Source: Streptomyces caelestis
Lineage (GTDB): Bacteria; Actinomycetota; Actinomycetes; Streptomycetales; Streptomycetaceae
Length of the DNA: 64,000 nucleotides
NCBI RefSeq assembly: GCF_014205255.1
Contig: NZ_JACHNE010000001.1
Location: 4,464,001 to 4,528,000, forward strand
Direction: 5' to 3'
Below the pieces are notes generated by a model. It saw only the letters and a program-made list of their open reading frames with translations, did no database searches and was not told where the DNA came from. Made by a program: the position numbers and the translations under genes. Shown in pieces: positions 32,166 to 42,834 of the stretch (within the stretch, counting starts at the first letter, position 1; every line of letters starts with the position of its first letter).

Positions 32166-32738
32166 GTGCGAGAGAATGGCGGCATGGAGATGCCGAGGAA
32201 CGAAAGGTCGCCGGAGAACCCGCAGATCCTGGTCGTGGGCCAGGACGGCATGGCGCTCAGCGGCGGCGGTGGGGACGAGGACTCCCGCGAGACTCCGGTC
32301 ACGGAACAGGTGGAGCAGCCCGCGAAGGTCATGCGGATCGGCAGCATGATCAAGCAGCTTCTCGAAGAGGTGCGTGCGGCTCCCCTGGACGAGGCCAGCC
32401 GGGTCCGGCTCAAGGAGATCCACGCCAGCTCGGTGAAGGAGCTGGAGGACGGTCTGGCGCCCGAGCTGGTGGAGGAGCTGGAGCGGCTCTCCCTGCCCTT
32501 CACGGACGAGACGACCCCGAGCGACGCGGAGCTGCGCATCGCGCAGGCCCAGCTGGTCGGCTGGCTGGAGGGGCTCTTCCACGGGATCCAGACCACGCTG
32601 TTCGCCCAGCAGATGGCGGCCCGCGCCCAGCTGGAGCAGATGCGCCGCGCCCTCCCGCCGGGCGTCGGCCATGACGGCCTCGACGAGCAGCACCCGGGCG
32701 GCCGGTCGGCCGGCCGTACGGGCGGGCCGTATCTGTAA
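32166..32738 (+). CDS. bpa: Bacterial proteasome activator Bpa/PafE
   Basis: A 190-residue protein of the Bpa (PafE) family. The helical core is VMRIGSMIKQLLEEVRAAPLD through LVGWLEGLFHGIQTTLFAQQM. The extreme C-terminus is GGPYL, close to the GQYL motif that docks into the 20S proteasome alpha pockets. Bpa rings activate ATP-independent degradation. The GTG at 32166 is chosen because GGGGAGG lies about 7 bases upstream; an ATG at 32184 is the alternative. A 24-bp terminator follows. Confidence 0.88.
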   Translation: MRENGGMEMPRNERSPENPQILVVGQDGMALSGGGGDEDSRETPVTEQVEQPAKVMRIGSMIKQLLEEVRAAPLDEASRVRLKEIHASSVKELEDGLAPELVEELERLSLPFTDETTPSDAELRIAQAQLVGWLEGLFHGIQTTLFAQQMAARAQLEQMRRALPPGVGHDGLDEQHPGGRSAGRTGGPYL

Positions 32739-32750
32739 CGCGTCCGCGTA

Positions 32751-32804
32751 CCCGCCGTGCGAAGGGCCCGGCAGCCGAGGCTGCCGGGCCCTTCGCACGG
32801 CGGG
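32751..32804. terminator. 24-bp perfect bidirectional terminator
   Basis: Arms at 32751-32774 and 32781-32804 pair perfectly across 24 bp with a CCGAGG loop, beginning CCCGCCGTGCGAAGGGCCCG. It separates the convergent bpa and kinase genes. Confidence 0.92.
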
Positions 32805-34445
32805 TCAGGCCGGCGGGTTGCCCGTGGAGACGCCGAGCACGATCTCGGGCATCTTCTTCGGGTCCACGTCGGTGCCGGCGGGCGGGAACTGGTTCATGAC
32901 CGCGCCGTCGCCGTAGGTGTTCTCGTCCAGCGTGTTGATCTTCTTTTCCCAGCCGGCCGCCTGGAGGCAGGCCTTGACCGACGTGATGTCCTTGAACTTG
33001 AAGCTCGGCATCCGGATCTTCTCGGGGTCGTTGTACGACTCCTGCGGCTCCGTGCACTCCTCGGTTTCGATCGTCTTCGACGGGTCCGGCCCGCGGTAGC
33101 CCGGCTTCTTGGCCGCCGAGGCCGACGCACTCGCGCTGCTGCCCCCGCCGCCCTGGTCGTCCTCGCTGCCGCCGTTCACCAGCAGGGCCGCGATCAGGCC
33201 GCCGACCGCGACGACGGACACCACGATCGAGCCGATGATCACCGGCTTGTTGCTCTTGCCGCCGCCCGACGAGCCCGGCACGGTCTGCGGCGCCAGGTTG
33301 TACGGCGGCGGGGTCGACGGACCCGGCTGCGGGGAGTACGCGGCGGGGGAGGGCGTCTGGTACCCGCCCTGCTGCGGATAGCCGTAGGCCGCCGCCGAGG
33401 GGGCCGGCGTGCCGTACGGGTTCGGGGGCGGAGTCGGCTGGTACGGCGTCTGGACCTGGCCCGAGGGCGCCGGGGCCGCCTGGTCGACCGGCGGGAACAC
33501 GGCCGAGCCGACGCCCGCACCGCTCGGGGTCTGCGCGCCCGGGACGATGCTCGGCGGGGCGGCCTGGAAGGACGCCGCCACACGCAGGCACTCGTCCCGC
33601 ATGGCCTCCGCGCTCGGGAAGCGCTCGTTCGGGTTCTTCTTCAACGCGCGGGCGATCAGCGCGTCCACGGCCGGGGGCAGCGCCCGGTTGACGGAGGACG
33701 GAACCGGCGGCTCCTCCTGCACGTGCGCGTACGCTATGGCCAGCGGCGAGTCCGCCTCGAACGGCAGCCGCCCGGTGACCAGTTGGAACAGCATGATGCC
33801 GACGGAGTACAGGTCGGAGCGGGCGTCCACACCGCGGCCCAGGGCCTGTTCCGGCGAGAGGTACTGCGGGGTGCCGACGACCATGCCGGTCTGCGTCATC
33901 GACGTCACACCGGACTGCATGGCGCGGGCGATGCCGAAGTCCATGACCTTGACCACACCGCGCTTGGTCATCATCACGTTGCCCGGCTTGATGTCGCGGT
34001 GGACGAGCCCCATCTCGTGGCTGATCTCCAGCGCGGCGAGCACGTCCGCGGTGATCTTCAGGGCCTTGTCGGCGGGCATCGCGCCCTGCTGCCGTACGTC
34101 CTCGTCGAGCACGGAGCCGAGCGGGCGGCCCTCGATGTACTCCATGACGATGTACGGCGTCGTCATGCCGTCGAGGGTGTCCTCGCCGGTGTCGAAGACC
34201 GAGACGATGTTGGTGTGCGTGAGCTTGGCCACGGCCTGGGCCTCGCGGCGGAACCGCTCGCGGAAGGCCTGTTCCCGGCCGAGATCGGTGTGAAGTGTCT
34301 TGATGGCGACCTGCCGGTCGAGCACGCTGTCGTACGCGAGGTGCACCGAGGCCATGCCGCCCTGGCCGAGCAGATCGCGCAGCTGGTAGCGGCCCCGGGC
34401 GAGCGCCTGCCCCGAGTACTGGCCCTGTGCGCCGTCCTGGCTCAT
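32805..34445 (-). CDS. Ser/Thr protein kinase with PASTA-like domain
   Basis: A 546-residue membrane kinase. The N-terminal kinase domain has the Gly-rich loop LGQGGMASV, VAIKTL, catalytic HRDIKPGNVMM and DFGIARA, with TGMVVGTPQYLSPEQAL activation loop. A Pro/Tyr/Gln-rich linker follows, then one membrane helix (PVIIGSIVVSVVAVGGLIAALL). The extracellular part ends in one PASTA-type repeat (MPSFKFKDITSVKACLQAAG) that could bind muropeptides. The ATG at 34443-34445 is supported by a GGGGGA/GGAA leader. Divergent from a paralogous kinase. Confidence 0.92.
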   Translation of the reverse strand: MSQDGAQGQYSGQALARGRYQLRDLLGQGGMASVHLAYDSVLDRQVAIKTLHTDLGREQAFRERFRREAQAVAKLTHTNIVSVFDTGEDTLDGMTTPYIVMEYIEGRPLGSVLDEDVRQQGAMPADKALKITADVLAALEISHEMGLVHRDIKPGNVMMTKRGVVKVMDFGIARAMQSGVTSMTQTGMVVGTPQYLSPEQALGRGVDARSDLYSVGIMLFQLVTGRLPFEADSPLAIAYAHVQEEPPVPSSVNRALPPAVDALIARALKKNPNERFPSAEAMRDECLRVAASFQAAPPSIVPGAQTPSGAGVGSAVFPPVDQAAPAPSGQVQTPYQPTPPPNPYGTPAPSAAAYGYPQQGGYQTPSPAAYSPQPGPSTPPPYNLAPQTVPGSSGGGKSNKPVIIGSIVVSVVAVGGLIAALLVNGGSEDDQGGGGSSASASASAAKKPGYRGPDPSKTIETEECTEPQESYNDPEKIRMPSFKFKDITSVKACLQAAGWEKKINTLDENTYGDGAVMNQFPPAGTDVDPKKMPEIVLGVSTGNPPA

Positions 34446-34818
34446 GTTCCGTTTCCCCCGTAGCCCTTGAGGCGCCGCCGACTGCCGCCGACTGCCGCTG
34501 ATCGGCGCTGATTCGCGCTGATCCGCGTTGATCCAACCGCCATTCCCGGCCAAGTCTGCCCCAGGGCACCGACACGTCAAGCTCGGTGCCCGTTCCGTGA
34601 CCGTACGCGAAGGAAGCGTCGCGGAAGCGTTACAGGGGACGTACGGCCGGTGCACAGAATTTGCACGACAGTGCGGAGCGAAGGTTTCATGGCGCGTCCG
34701 TCACGTGCCGGCCCTGGCACCCGTCTCGGACCGGCGGCTTGCGCGGAGGCTGTAGCGTGGCCGACGGAGACCGTAACAACACCGCGCGCACCGCGGGCAG
34801 AAACGACGGCGAGGACTG
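34446..34818. other. 373-bp divergent regulatory region between two kinases
   Basis: Contents include reiterated GCTGATCNGCG words (34494-34540), a 9-bp inverted repeat GGGCACCGA/TCGGTGCCC around 34564-34591, and a TGTAGCGTGG -10-like region at about 34753 for the plus-strand kinase. No gene is seen. Confidence 0.6.
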
Positions 34819-36411
<1,593 letters not shown>

Positions 36412-36463
36412 CCCAAGGGCCGGTCCCCTGACCGGCCGGCCGGCCGGAACGAAACGGATGATC

Positions 36464-36505
36464 CACGCGCGCGTGGGACCCGGAAACGGGCCCCACGCGC
36501 GCGTG
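36464..36505. terminator. Terminator hairpin after Ser/Thr kinase
   Basis: CACGCGCGCGTGGGACCC and GGGCCCCACGCGCGCGTG pair over 18 bp with one mismatch. Each arm contains the self-palindromic CACGCGCGCGTG, so a cruciform or two hairpins are possible. Confidence 0.75.
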
Positions 36506-36538
36506 CCGTTTCGCCGCGCCAGAAAGTGGACTCTTCCC

Positions 36539-36552
36539 GTGACCTGGGTCAC
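36539..36552. promoter_or_regulatory. GTGACC/GGTCAC palindrome
   Basis: GTGACCTGGGTCAC is a 6-2-6 inverted repeat upstream of bkd operon 2. It resembles operators of Crp- or GntR-type regulators. The binder is unknown. Confidence 0.4.
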
Positions 36553-36624
36553 CGGGTTAACGTGCGGGTGCTCCGGCCTCCTGCAAGGCTGTGACCAGGG
36601 CCCCTTCCGCACCTTCCCGATTTA

Positions 36625-36638
36625 CTTGGATATCCAAG
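36625..36638. promoter_or_regulatory. 14-bp perfect palindrome upstream of bkd operon 2
   Basis: CTTGGATATCCAAG is fully self-complementary and lies about 195 bases before the E1 alpha start. Its AT-rich core stands out from the surroundings. A transcription factor site is likely, but its regulator is not identified. Confidence 0.5.
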
Positions 36639-36832
36639 CAAAATCCCAGGTCAGAAGGGGTTTCACAGAAATGTGATGCACTGGGTAACGTGCCTTTTGC
36701 AGGGCGCTCGCCGGGGCACCTGTCCCGCCTGTTCCCGGTCGAGTGGCACCCACCCCGTGCCCGGTGGTCGGAACGGGTGAGCCGCACTGGCCTACCGGCA
36801 ACCCCGGGGGCCGGACCGACGGAGGAGCACAC

Positions 36833-38032
36833 GTGACCGTGGAGAGCACTGCCGCGCGCACACCGCGACGCAGCGCCGGAAGCAAGGCCGGCACCACCGG
36901 CACCAAGCGCACCACCCGCACAACCGCCAAGGACGCCGGAGCGAAGGGCGCCGAGCCCCAGCTCGTGCAGCTGCTGACGCCCGAAGGCAAGCGCGTGAAG
37001 AACGCCGAGTACGACAAGTACGTCGCCGGTGTGACCCCGGACGAGCTCCGCGGCCTGTACCGCGACATGGTGCTCACCCGCCGCTTCGACGCCGAGGCGA
37101 CCTCCCTCCAGCGCCAGGGCGAGCTGGGCCTGTGGGCCTCGCTGCTCGGCCAGGAGGCCGCCCAGATCGGCTCCGGCCGGGCCCTGCGCGATGACGACTA
37201 CGTCTTCCCCACCTACCGGGAGCACGGCGTCGCCTGGTGCCGCGGCGTGGACCCGACCAACCTGCTCGGGATGTTCCGCGGCGTGAACAACGGCGGCTGG
37301 GACCCCAACGGCAACAACTTCCAGCTCTACACGATCGTCATCGGCTCCCAGACGCTGCACGCCACCGGCTACGCCATGGGCATCGCCAAGGACGGCGCGG
37401 ACAGCGCGGTGATCGCCTACTTCGGGGACGGCGCCTCCAGCCAGGGCGACGTGGCCGAATCGTTCACCTTCTCCGCGGTCTACAACGCCCCCGTCGTGTT
37501 CTTCTGCCAGAACAACCAGTGGGCCATCTCCGAGCCGACCGAGAAGCAGTCCCGCGTCCCGATCTACCAGCGCGCGCAGGGCTTCGGCTTCCCGGGCGTC
37601 CGTGTGGACGGCAACGACGTGCTCGGCTGCCTCGCGGTCACCCGGTGGGCCCTGGAGCGGGCGCGCGCCGGCGAGGGCCCGACCCTCGTCGAGGCGTTCA
37701 CCTACCGCATGGGCGCCCACACCACCTCCGACGACCCGACCCGGTACCGGGGCGACGAGGAGCGCCAGGCCTGGGAGGCCAAGGACCCGATCCTGCGCCT
37801 GCGCCGGTACCTGGAGGCGTCAAACCACGCGGACGAGGGATTCTTCGCGGAACTGGAGGCCGAGTCCGAGGCGTTGGGTAAACGAGTGCGCGAGGCGGTC
37901 CGTGCCATGCCGGACCCGGACCACTTCGCCATCTTCGAGAACGTCTACGCGGACGGACACGCGCTGGTCGACGAGGAGCGCGCCCAGTTCGCCGCGTACC
38001 AGGCGTCCTTCGCCGACGAGGGGGGTAACTGA
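36833..38032 (+). CDS. bkdA: Branched-chain 2-oxo acid dehydrogenase E1 alpha, operon 2
   Basis: A 399-residue E1 alpha. Residues 1-45 are a basic Thr/Ala/Lys-rich extension (KRTTRTTAKDAGAKGAE) absent in the operon 1 paralogue. The TPP-binding GDGASSQGDVAESFTFSAVY to QNNQ lies around residues 198-225, followed by RYRGDEERQAWEAKDPI. The GTG at 36833 is chosen on GGAGGAG upstream. It lies one base from the E1 beta gene and carries out oxidative decarboxylation of branched-chain 2-oxo acids. Confidence 0.92.
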   Translation: MTVESTAARTPRRSAGSKAGTTGTKRTTRTTAKDAGAKGAEPQLVQLLTPEGKRVKNAEYDKYVAGVTPDELRGLYRDMVLTRRFDAEATSLQRQGELGLWASLLGQEAAQIGSGRALRDDDYVFPTYREHGVAWCRGVDPTNLLGMFRGVNNGGWDPNGNNFQLYTIVIGSQTLHATGYAMGIAKDGADSAVIAYFGDGASSQGDVAESFTFSAVYNAPVVFFCQNNQWAISEPTEKQSRVPIYQRAQGFGFPGVRVDGNDVLGCLAVTRWALERARAGEGPTLVEAFTYRMGAHTTSDDPTRYRGDEERQAWEAKDPILRLRRYLEASNHADEGFFAELEAESEALGKRVREAVRAMPDPDHFAIFENVYADGHALVDEERAQFAAYQASFADEGGN

Positions 38033-38033
38033 G

Positions 38034-39011
38034 ATGGCCGACAAGATGGCTCTGGCCAAGGCGATCAACGAGTCGCTGCGCCGCGCCCTGGACTCCGACC
38101 CCAAGGTCCTGATCATGGGCGAGGACGTCGGCAAGCTCGGCGGTGTCTTCCGCGTGACGGACGGCCTCCAGAAGGACTTCGGCGAGAGCCGCGTCATCGA
38201 CACCCCGCTGGCCGAGTCGGGCATCGTGGGCACGGCGATCGGCATGGCCCTGCGCGGCTACCGCCCGGTCGTGGAGATCCAGTTCGACGGCTTCGTCTTC
38301 CCGGCCTACGACCAGATCGTCACGCAGCTCGCCAAGATGCACGCCCGCTCGCTGGGCAAGGTCAAGCTCCCGGTCGTCGTCCGCATCCCCTACGGCGGCG
38401 GCATCGGCGCGGTGGAGCACCACTCGGAGTCCCCCGAGTCGCTCTTCGCGCACGTTGCGGGTCTGAAAGTCGTCAGCCCCTCGAACGCGTCGGACGCCTA
38501 CTGGATGATGCAGCAGGCCATCCAGAGCGACGACCCGGTGATCTTCTTCGAGCCCAAGCGCCGCTACTGGGACAAGGGCGAGGTCAACACGGAGGCGATC
38601 CCGGGCCCGCTCCACAAGGCCCAGGTGGTCCGCGAGGGCACCGACCTGACCCTCGCCGCCTACGGCCCGATGGTGAAGCTCTGCCAGGAGGTCGCCGACG
38701 CGGCCGCCGAGGAGGGCAGGAACCTGGAGGTCCTCGACCTGCGCTCGGTCTCCCCGATCGACTTCGACTCGATCCAGGCGTCGGTGGAGAAGACGCGCCG
38801 CCTGGTCGTCGTCCACGAGGCACCGGTGTTCTTCGGCTCGGGCGCGGAGATCGCCGCGCGGATCACGGAGCGCTGCTTCTACCACCTGGAGGCCCCGGTG
38901 CTCCGGGTCGGCGGCTACCACGCGCCGTACCCGCCGGCCCGCCTGGAGGAGGAGTACCTGCCGAACCTGGACCGGGTGCTGGATGCCGTCGACCGCTCGC
39001 TGGCGTACTGA
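38034..39011 (+). CDS. bkdB: Branched-chain 2-oxo acid dehydrogenase E1 beta, operon 2
   Basis: A 325-residue E1 beta with MGEDVGKLGGVFRVTDGLQ, PLAESGIVGTAIGMALRG, VRIPYGGGIGAVEHHSESPE and the VLDLRSVSPIDFDS C-terminal region. The ATG at 38034 follows GGGGGTAACTGAG, and the E1 alpha stop ends just upstream. The E2 gene starts 10 bases after it. Confidence 0.92.
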   Translation: MADKMALAKAINESLRRALDSDPKVLIMGEDVGKLGGVFRVTDGLQKDFGESRVIDTPLAESGIVGTAIGMALRGYRPVVEIQFDGFVFPAYDQIVTQLAKMHARSLGKVKLPVVVRIPYGGGIGAVEHHSESPESLFAHVAGLKVVSPSNASDAYWMMQQAIQSDDPVIFFEPKRRYWDKGEVNTEAIPGPLHKAQVVREGTDLTLAAYGPMVKLCQEVADAAAEEGRNLEVLDLRSVSPIDFDSIQASVEKTRRLVVVHEAPVFFGSGAEIAARITERCFYHLEAPVLRVGGYHAPYPPARLEEEYLPNLDRVLDAVDRSLAY

Positions 39012-39021
39012 GGAGAGGGTC

Positions 39022-40428
39022 GTGACGACGATGACGGAAGCGTCCGTGCGCGAGTTCAAGATGCCCGACGTGGGCGAGGGACTCACCGAGGCCGAGATCC
39101 TCAAGTGGTACGTCCAGCCCGGTGACACGGTCACGGACGGCCAGGTGGTGTGCGAGGTCGAGACGGCGAAGGCGGCCGTCGAGCTGCCCATCCCGTACGA
39201 CGGCGTGGTCCGTGAGCTGCACTTCCCCGAGGGCACCACGGTCGACGTGGGCACGGCGATCATCGCCGTGGACGTGAGCGGAGGGGCCGCGCCCCCGCCC
39301 CAGCCCGCCGCCGAGCAGCCCGCGGCGCCCCCGCCCGCGGAGGAGCCGAAGGCGGCGGGATCCGGCCGCCAGCCGGTCCTGGTCGGCTACGGGGTGGCGA
39401 CGTCCTCCACCCGCCGCCGCCCGCGCAAGGGCCCGGAGGTCCCCCTCCAGCAGGCCTCGACGGCGATCCAGACGGAGCTGAACGGCCACGGGGCGGCGCC
39501 CCCGGCCGCCCCCGCCGTCAAGGAGCGCCCCCTCGCCAAGCCCCCGGTCCGCAAACTGGCCAAGGACCTGGGCGTCGATCTGACGACGGTCGTCCCGACC
39601 GGCCCGGACGGCATCATCACCCGCGAGGACGTGCACGCAGCGGTGGCCCGGACCCAGGCACCGCAGCAGGAGACCCCCGCGGCCGCCGCCCCGGCACCCG
39701 CGCAGACGGCGGTGTCGTACGACACCGCCCGTGAGACCCGTATCCCGGTCAAGGGCGTCCGCAAGGCGACGGCGGCGGCGATGGTCGGCTCGGCGTTCAC
39801 CGCGCCGCATGTCACCGAGTTCGTCACGGTGGACGTGACGCGCACGATGAAGCTGGTCGAGGAGCTGAAGGCGGACAAGGAGTTCGCGGGCCTGCGCGTG
39901 AACCCCCTCCTGCTGATCGCCAAGGCACTGCTCGTCGCGATCAAGCGGAACCCGGACATCAACGCGTCCTGGGACGAGGCCGCCCAGGAGATCGTGGTCA
40001 AGCACTACGTGAACCTGGGCATCGCGGCCGCGACCCCGCGTGGCCTGATCGTGCCGAACATCAAGGACGCCCACGCCAAGACGCTGCCGCAGCTGGCCGA
40101 GTCGCTGGGCGAGCTGGTGTCGACGGCCAGGGACGGCAAGACGTCCCCGGCGGCCATGCAGGGCGGCACGGTGACGATCACCAACGTCGGCGTCTTCGGC
40201 GTCGACACGGGCACGCCGATCCTCAACCCCGGCGAGTCCGCGATCCTCGCGGTCGGTGCGATCAGGCTCCAGCCGTGGGTCCACAAGGGCAAGGTGAAGC
40301 CCCGCCAGGTCACCACGCTGGCCCTGTCGTTCGACCACCGGCTGGTCGACGGCGAGCTGGGCTCGAAGGTCTTGGCGGATGTGGCGGCGATCCTGGAGCA
40401 GCCGAAGCGTCTGATCACCTGGGCGTGA
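39022..40428 (+). CDS. bkdC: Dihydrolipoamide acyltransferase E2, operon 2
   Basis: A 468-residue E2. The lipoyl domain has VETAKAAVELP. A Pro/Ala-rich linker, then the binding domain VRKLAKDLGVDLTTVVPTG, then the catalytic domain ending LSFDHRLVDGELGSKVL (HxxxDG). The GTG at 39022 is preferred because AGGAG lies 7 bases upstream; an ATG at 39031 is too far. As in operon 1, no E3 gene follows. Confidence 0.93.
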   Translation: MTTMTEASVREFKMPDVGEGLTEAEILKWYVQPGDTVTDGQVVCEVETAKAAVELPIPYDGVVRELHFPEGTTVDVGTAIIAVDVSGGAAPPPQPAAEQPAAPPPAEEPKAAGSGRQPVLVGYGVATSSTRRRPRKGPEVPLQQASTAIQTELNGHGAAPPAAPAVKERPLAKPPVRKLAKDLGVDLTTVVPTGPDGIITREDVHAAVARTQAPQQETPAAAAPAPAQTAVSYDTARETRIPVKGVRKATAAAMVGSAFTAPHVTEFVTVDVTRTMKLVEELKADKEFAGLRVNPLLLIAKALLVAIKRNPDINASWDEAAQEIVVKHYVNLGIAAATPRGLIVPNIKDAHAKTLPQLAESLGELVSTARDGKTSPAAMQGGTVTITNVGVFGVDTGTPILNPGESAILAVGAIRLQPWVHKGKVKPRQVTTLALSFDHRLVDGELGSKVLADVAAILEQPKRLITWA

Positions 40429-40436
40429 GCCGACCG

Positions 40437-40470
40437 CGGCGGCCCCCTTCCCACGGGCGGGGGGCCGCCG
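40437..40470. terminator. Terminator after bkd operon 2
   Basis: CGGCGGCCCCC (40437-40447) and GGGGGCCGCCG (40460-40470) form an 11-bp perfect stem 9 bases after the E2 stop. Confidence 0.8.
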
Positions 40471-40599
40471 GCGTCTGCCCGGCGGGTGAACCAGGGGTAC
40501 GCGGGTGAACCAGAGGTACTCCGAAGAGCACAAGAAGCTCCGCAGACCCGCCCAAGTACCCCACAGTAAGCGGTTTAGCCGGACATACGATCAATCTTC

Positions 40600-42834
40600 A
40601 TGCGCGACCCCATGGTGCTCAAGGCCCAGAAATTCGTGAACTCCGTGTACGGCAGCCGTATCGGTATGACCGTGGAGGAAACCGGCGAGGCCGACTGGGC
40701 GACCATGTACGCCCTGACCCGTGCCCTCCAGTACGAGCTGGGCATCACGGCCCTGTCCGACAACTTCGGCCCCACCACACTCTCCACGCTGACCGCCAAG
40801 CATCCCGAGCTGAACGCGGACACCGTCCCCTCTCCCGACTTCTGCCGCATCATCCAGTCCGGCCTGTACTGCAAGGGCTACGACGGCGGCGACCTGGACG
40901 GCACGTACGGCGAGCGGGTCCAGGCGGCCGTCACGAAGCTCAAGACCGACATGGGCGTCGAACGGGCCTTCCCTGGCGCCGATCTGACGCCGAAGGTGTT
41001 CAAGGCGCTGCTGACGATGGACTCGTACGTCCTCGGCACCTCCGGTACGCAGCAGGTCCGTGAGGTGCAGCGGTGGCTCAACGGCCGTTACCTGAACCGG
41101 CAGGACTTCTTCGTCCTCGCCTGCGACGGACGCGTGTCCCGGGACCTGGCCCGGGCGCTGGTCCTCGCCGTGCAGTACGAGCTCGGCATGGCCGACGGCA
41201 CGGCCAACGGCAACTTCGGGCCCGGCACCCAGGCGGCCCTGAAGTCGCACCCCGTGCGGCAGGGCGACAAGGGCGTCTACGTCCAGTTGTTCTCCGCCGG
41301 GATGGTCGTGAACCGGCGGCCCGTCGCCCTCACCGACACCTTCGACTCCTACCTCGCCGCGGCGGTCCGGGCCTTCCAGAGCTTCGTCGCTCTTCCGGGC
41401 ACGGGCGAGGGCGACTTCCCCACCTTCGCCTCCCTCCTGGCGTCCTACGGCGACCAGGCGCGCCAGGGCAAGGCCTGCGACACCATCTCCAAGGTCACCC
41501 CGGCACGCGCGGCGACCCTCAAGGCCGCCGGGATCACCCACGTCGGCCGCTACCTCACCAATCCGAGCGCCACGTCCCTGCCGGAGAAGGCCATCCAGCC
41601 GGGTGAGTTGCAGGTCTTCGCCCAGCAGGGCCTGCGCTGCTTCCCGATCTACCAGACCGTCAACAACGACGCCTCGGACTTCGACTACGTCGCCGGGCGC
41701 ACGGCCGGGTACGCGGCGGTCAACGCCGCCCTCGACCACGGCTTCAAGCGGGGGACCCGGATCTTCTTCGCCGTCGACTTCGACGCGATCGACGCCGAGA
41801 TCACCGCGAACGTCCTGCCCCACTTCAAGGGCGTCAAGGAGGCGATGGCGGACTCCGGCCACCCGTACGAGATCGGGGTCTACGGCTCCCGCAACGTCTG
41901 CGCGCAGGTCGGCGCCGCCGGTTACTCGACGGCGAGCTTCGTGGCCGACATGTCCCCGGGCTTCGACGGCAACGCCGGGCGCCCGCTGCCGAACGACTGG
42001 GCCTACGACCAGTTCGTCATCCGCACCCTCGGCTCGGGCGACGGGCAGTTGGAGGTCGACGTCGACATCGCCTCGGGCCGGGACACCGGGCAGGGCTCGT
42101 TCAACCGGCCGCGGCCCGCCGCCTGGGACGTCGCCCTCGACGAACGCCAGGTGCCGGCGCTGCGGGCCGACCTCGCGCGCTACATGCGGTCGATCGGACG
42201 TCCGGACCTGGGCGGCGTGGGCGGCGACGCCGGACTCTACACCAACGCCCAGGCGGTCGCGGCGATCCAGGACCAGGACGGGCTGATCACCGAGCTGTCG
42301 CACACGTACAAGATGCGCAAGGCGCTGATCCAGACGGCCGTCTACTGGGCCATGCGCGACTACAGCCTCGCCGACCAGGCCACCGACCAGCAGGTCGCCG
42401 ACCACCACCTCACGGGCTCCGGCTCCGTGAAGGACTCGCACACCGGCATCGGCGAGATCAGCGCGGCCGATGCCATCCAGGCCTGGAACCACTGCATCGG
42501 CTGGGGTTTCACCACCGGCGACCGCCGCGACCCGGCCAAGGACGCCGACCTCTGGTCCGTGTGGCAGCAGCTGAGCAAGGACAACGCGTTCAGCGTGCGC
42601 ACCGCGGCCCTGGTGCATCTGTGGGGCACGCGGGGCAGGCCCGGCGGCCAACTGCCCCCCGGTGACCGCGTCACCACCCCGCGCTCCATGCGCCTGGACC
42701 TCGCCGAGTTCGAGATCACCGAGCTGCTGCGACGCTACCGGGCCTGGGACCCCGACGTGGAGGCGCAGACGCACCAGAGCCTGGCCGTCTACCAGATCTT
42801 CGAGAAGTACAACAGCATCGCCCGCAACGCGTGA
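40600..42834 (+). CDS. Peptidoglycan-binding protein with DUF1906 glycoside-hydrolase-like domain
   Basis: A 744-residue protein. Two peptidoglycan-binding-type repeats occupy about residues 1-290 (MTVEETGEADWATMYALTRA; CDGRVSRDLARALVLAVQYE). A DUF1906 (Rv2525c-like) GH25-related barrel spans about 300-495 (AAGITHVGRYLTNPS, RIFFAVDFDAI, YEIGVYGSRN, DWAYDQFVI). A helical C-terminal region follows. No signal peptide is visible, although the domains suggest cell-wall substrates. The ATG has no ribosome site, but TACGAT (40586-40591) suggests a leaderless message. The next gene starts in its stop. Confidence 0.85.
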   Translation: MRDPMVLKAQKFVNSVYGSRIGMTVEETGEADWATMYALTRALQYELGITALSDNFGPTTLSTLTAKHPELNADTVPSPDFCRIIQSGLYCKGYDGGDLDGTYGERVQAAVTKLKTDMGVERAFPGADLTPKVFKALLTMDSYVLGTSGTQQVREVQRWLNGRYLNRQDFFVLACDGRVSRDLARALVLAVQYELGMADGTANGNFGPGTQAALKSHPVRQGDKGVYVQLFSAGMVVNRRPVALTDTFDSYLAAAVRAFQSFVALPGTGEGDFPTFASLLASYGDQARQGKACDTISKVTPARAATLKAAGITHVGRYLTNPSATSLPEKAIQPGELQVFAQQGLRCFPIYQTVNNDASDFDYVAGRTAGYAAVNAALDHGFKRGTRIFFAVDFDAIDAEITANVLPHFKGVKEAMADSGHPYEIGVYGSRNVCAQVGAAGYSTASFVADMSPGFDGNAGRPLPNDWAYDQFVIRTLGSGDGQLEVDVDIASGRDTGQGSFNRPRPAAWDVALDERQVPALRADLARYMRSIGRPDLGGVGGDAGLYTNAQAVAAIQDQDGLITELSHTYKMRKALIQTAVYWAMRDYSLADQATDQQVADHHLTGSGSVKDSHTGIGEISAADAIQAWNHCIGWGFTTGDRRDPAKDADLWSVWQQLSKDNAFSVRTAALVHLWGTRGRPGGQLPPGDRVTTPRSMRLDLAEFEITELLRRYRAWDPDVEAQTHQSLAVYQIFEKYNSIARNA

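Larger units (their letters stand above)
36412..36832. other. 421-bp gap before bkd operon 2
   Basis: After the kinase terminator this gap holds GTGACCTGGGTCAC (36539-36552), a 14-bp perfect palindrome CTTGGATATCCAAG (36625-36638) and TCACAGAAATGTGA (36663-36676). The words GGGTTAACGTGC and GGGTAACGTGCC are repeated. This is a promoter-rich regulatory region. No gene is supported in it. Confidence 0.6.
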
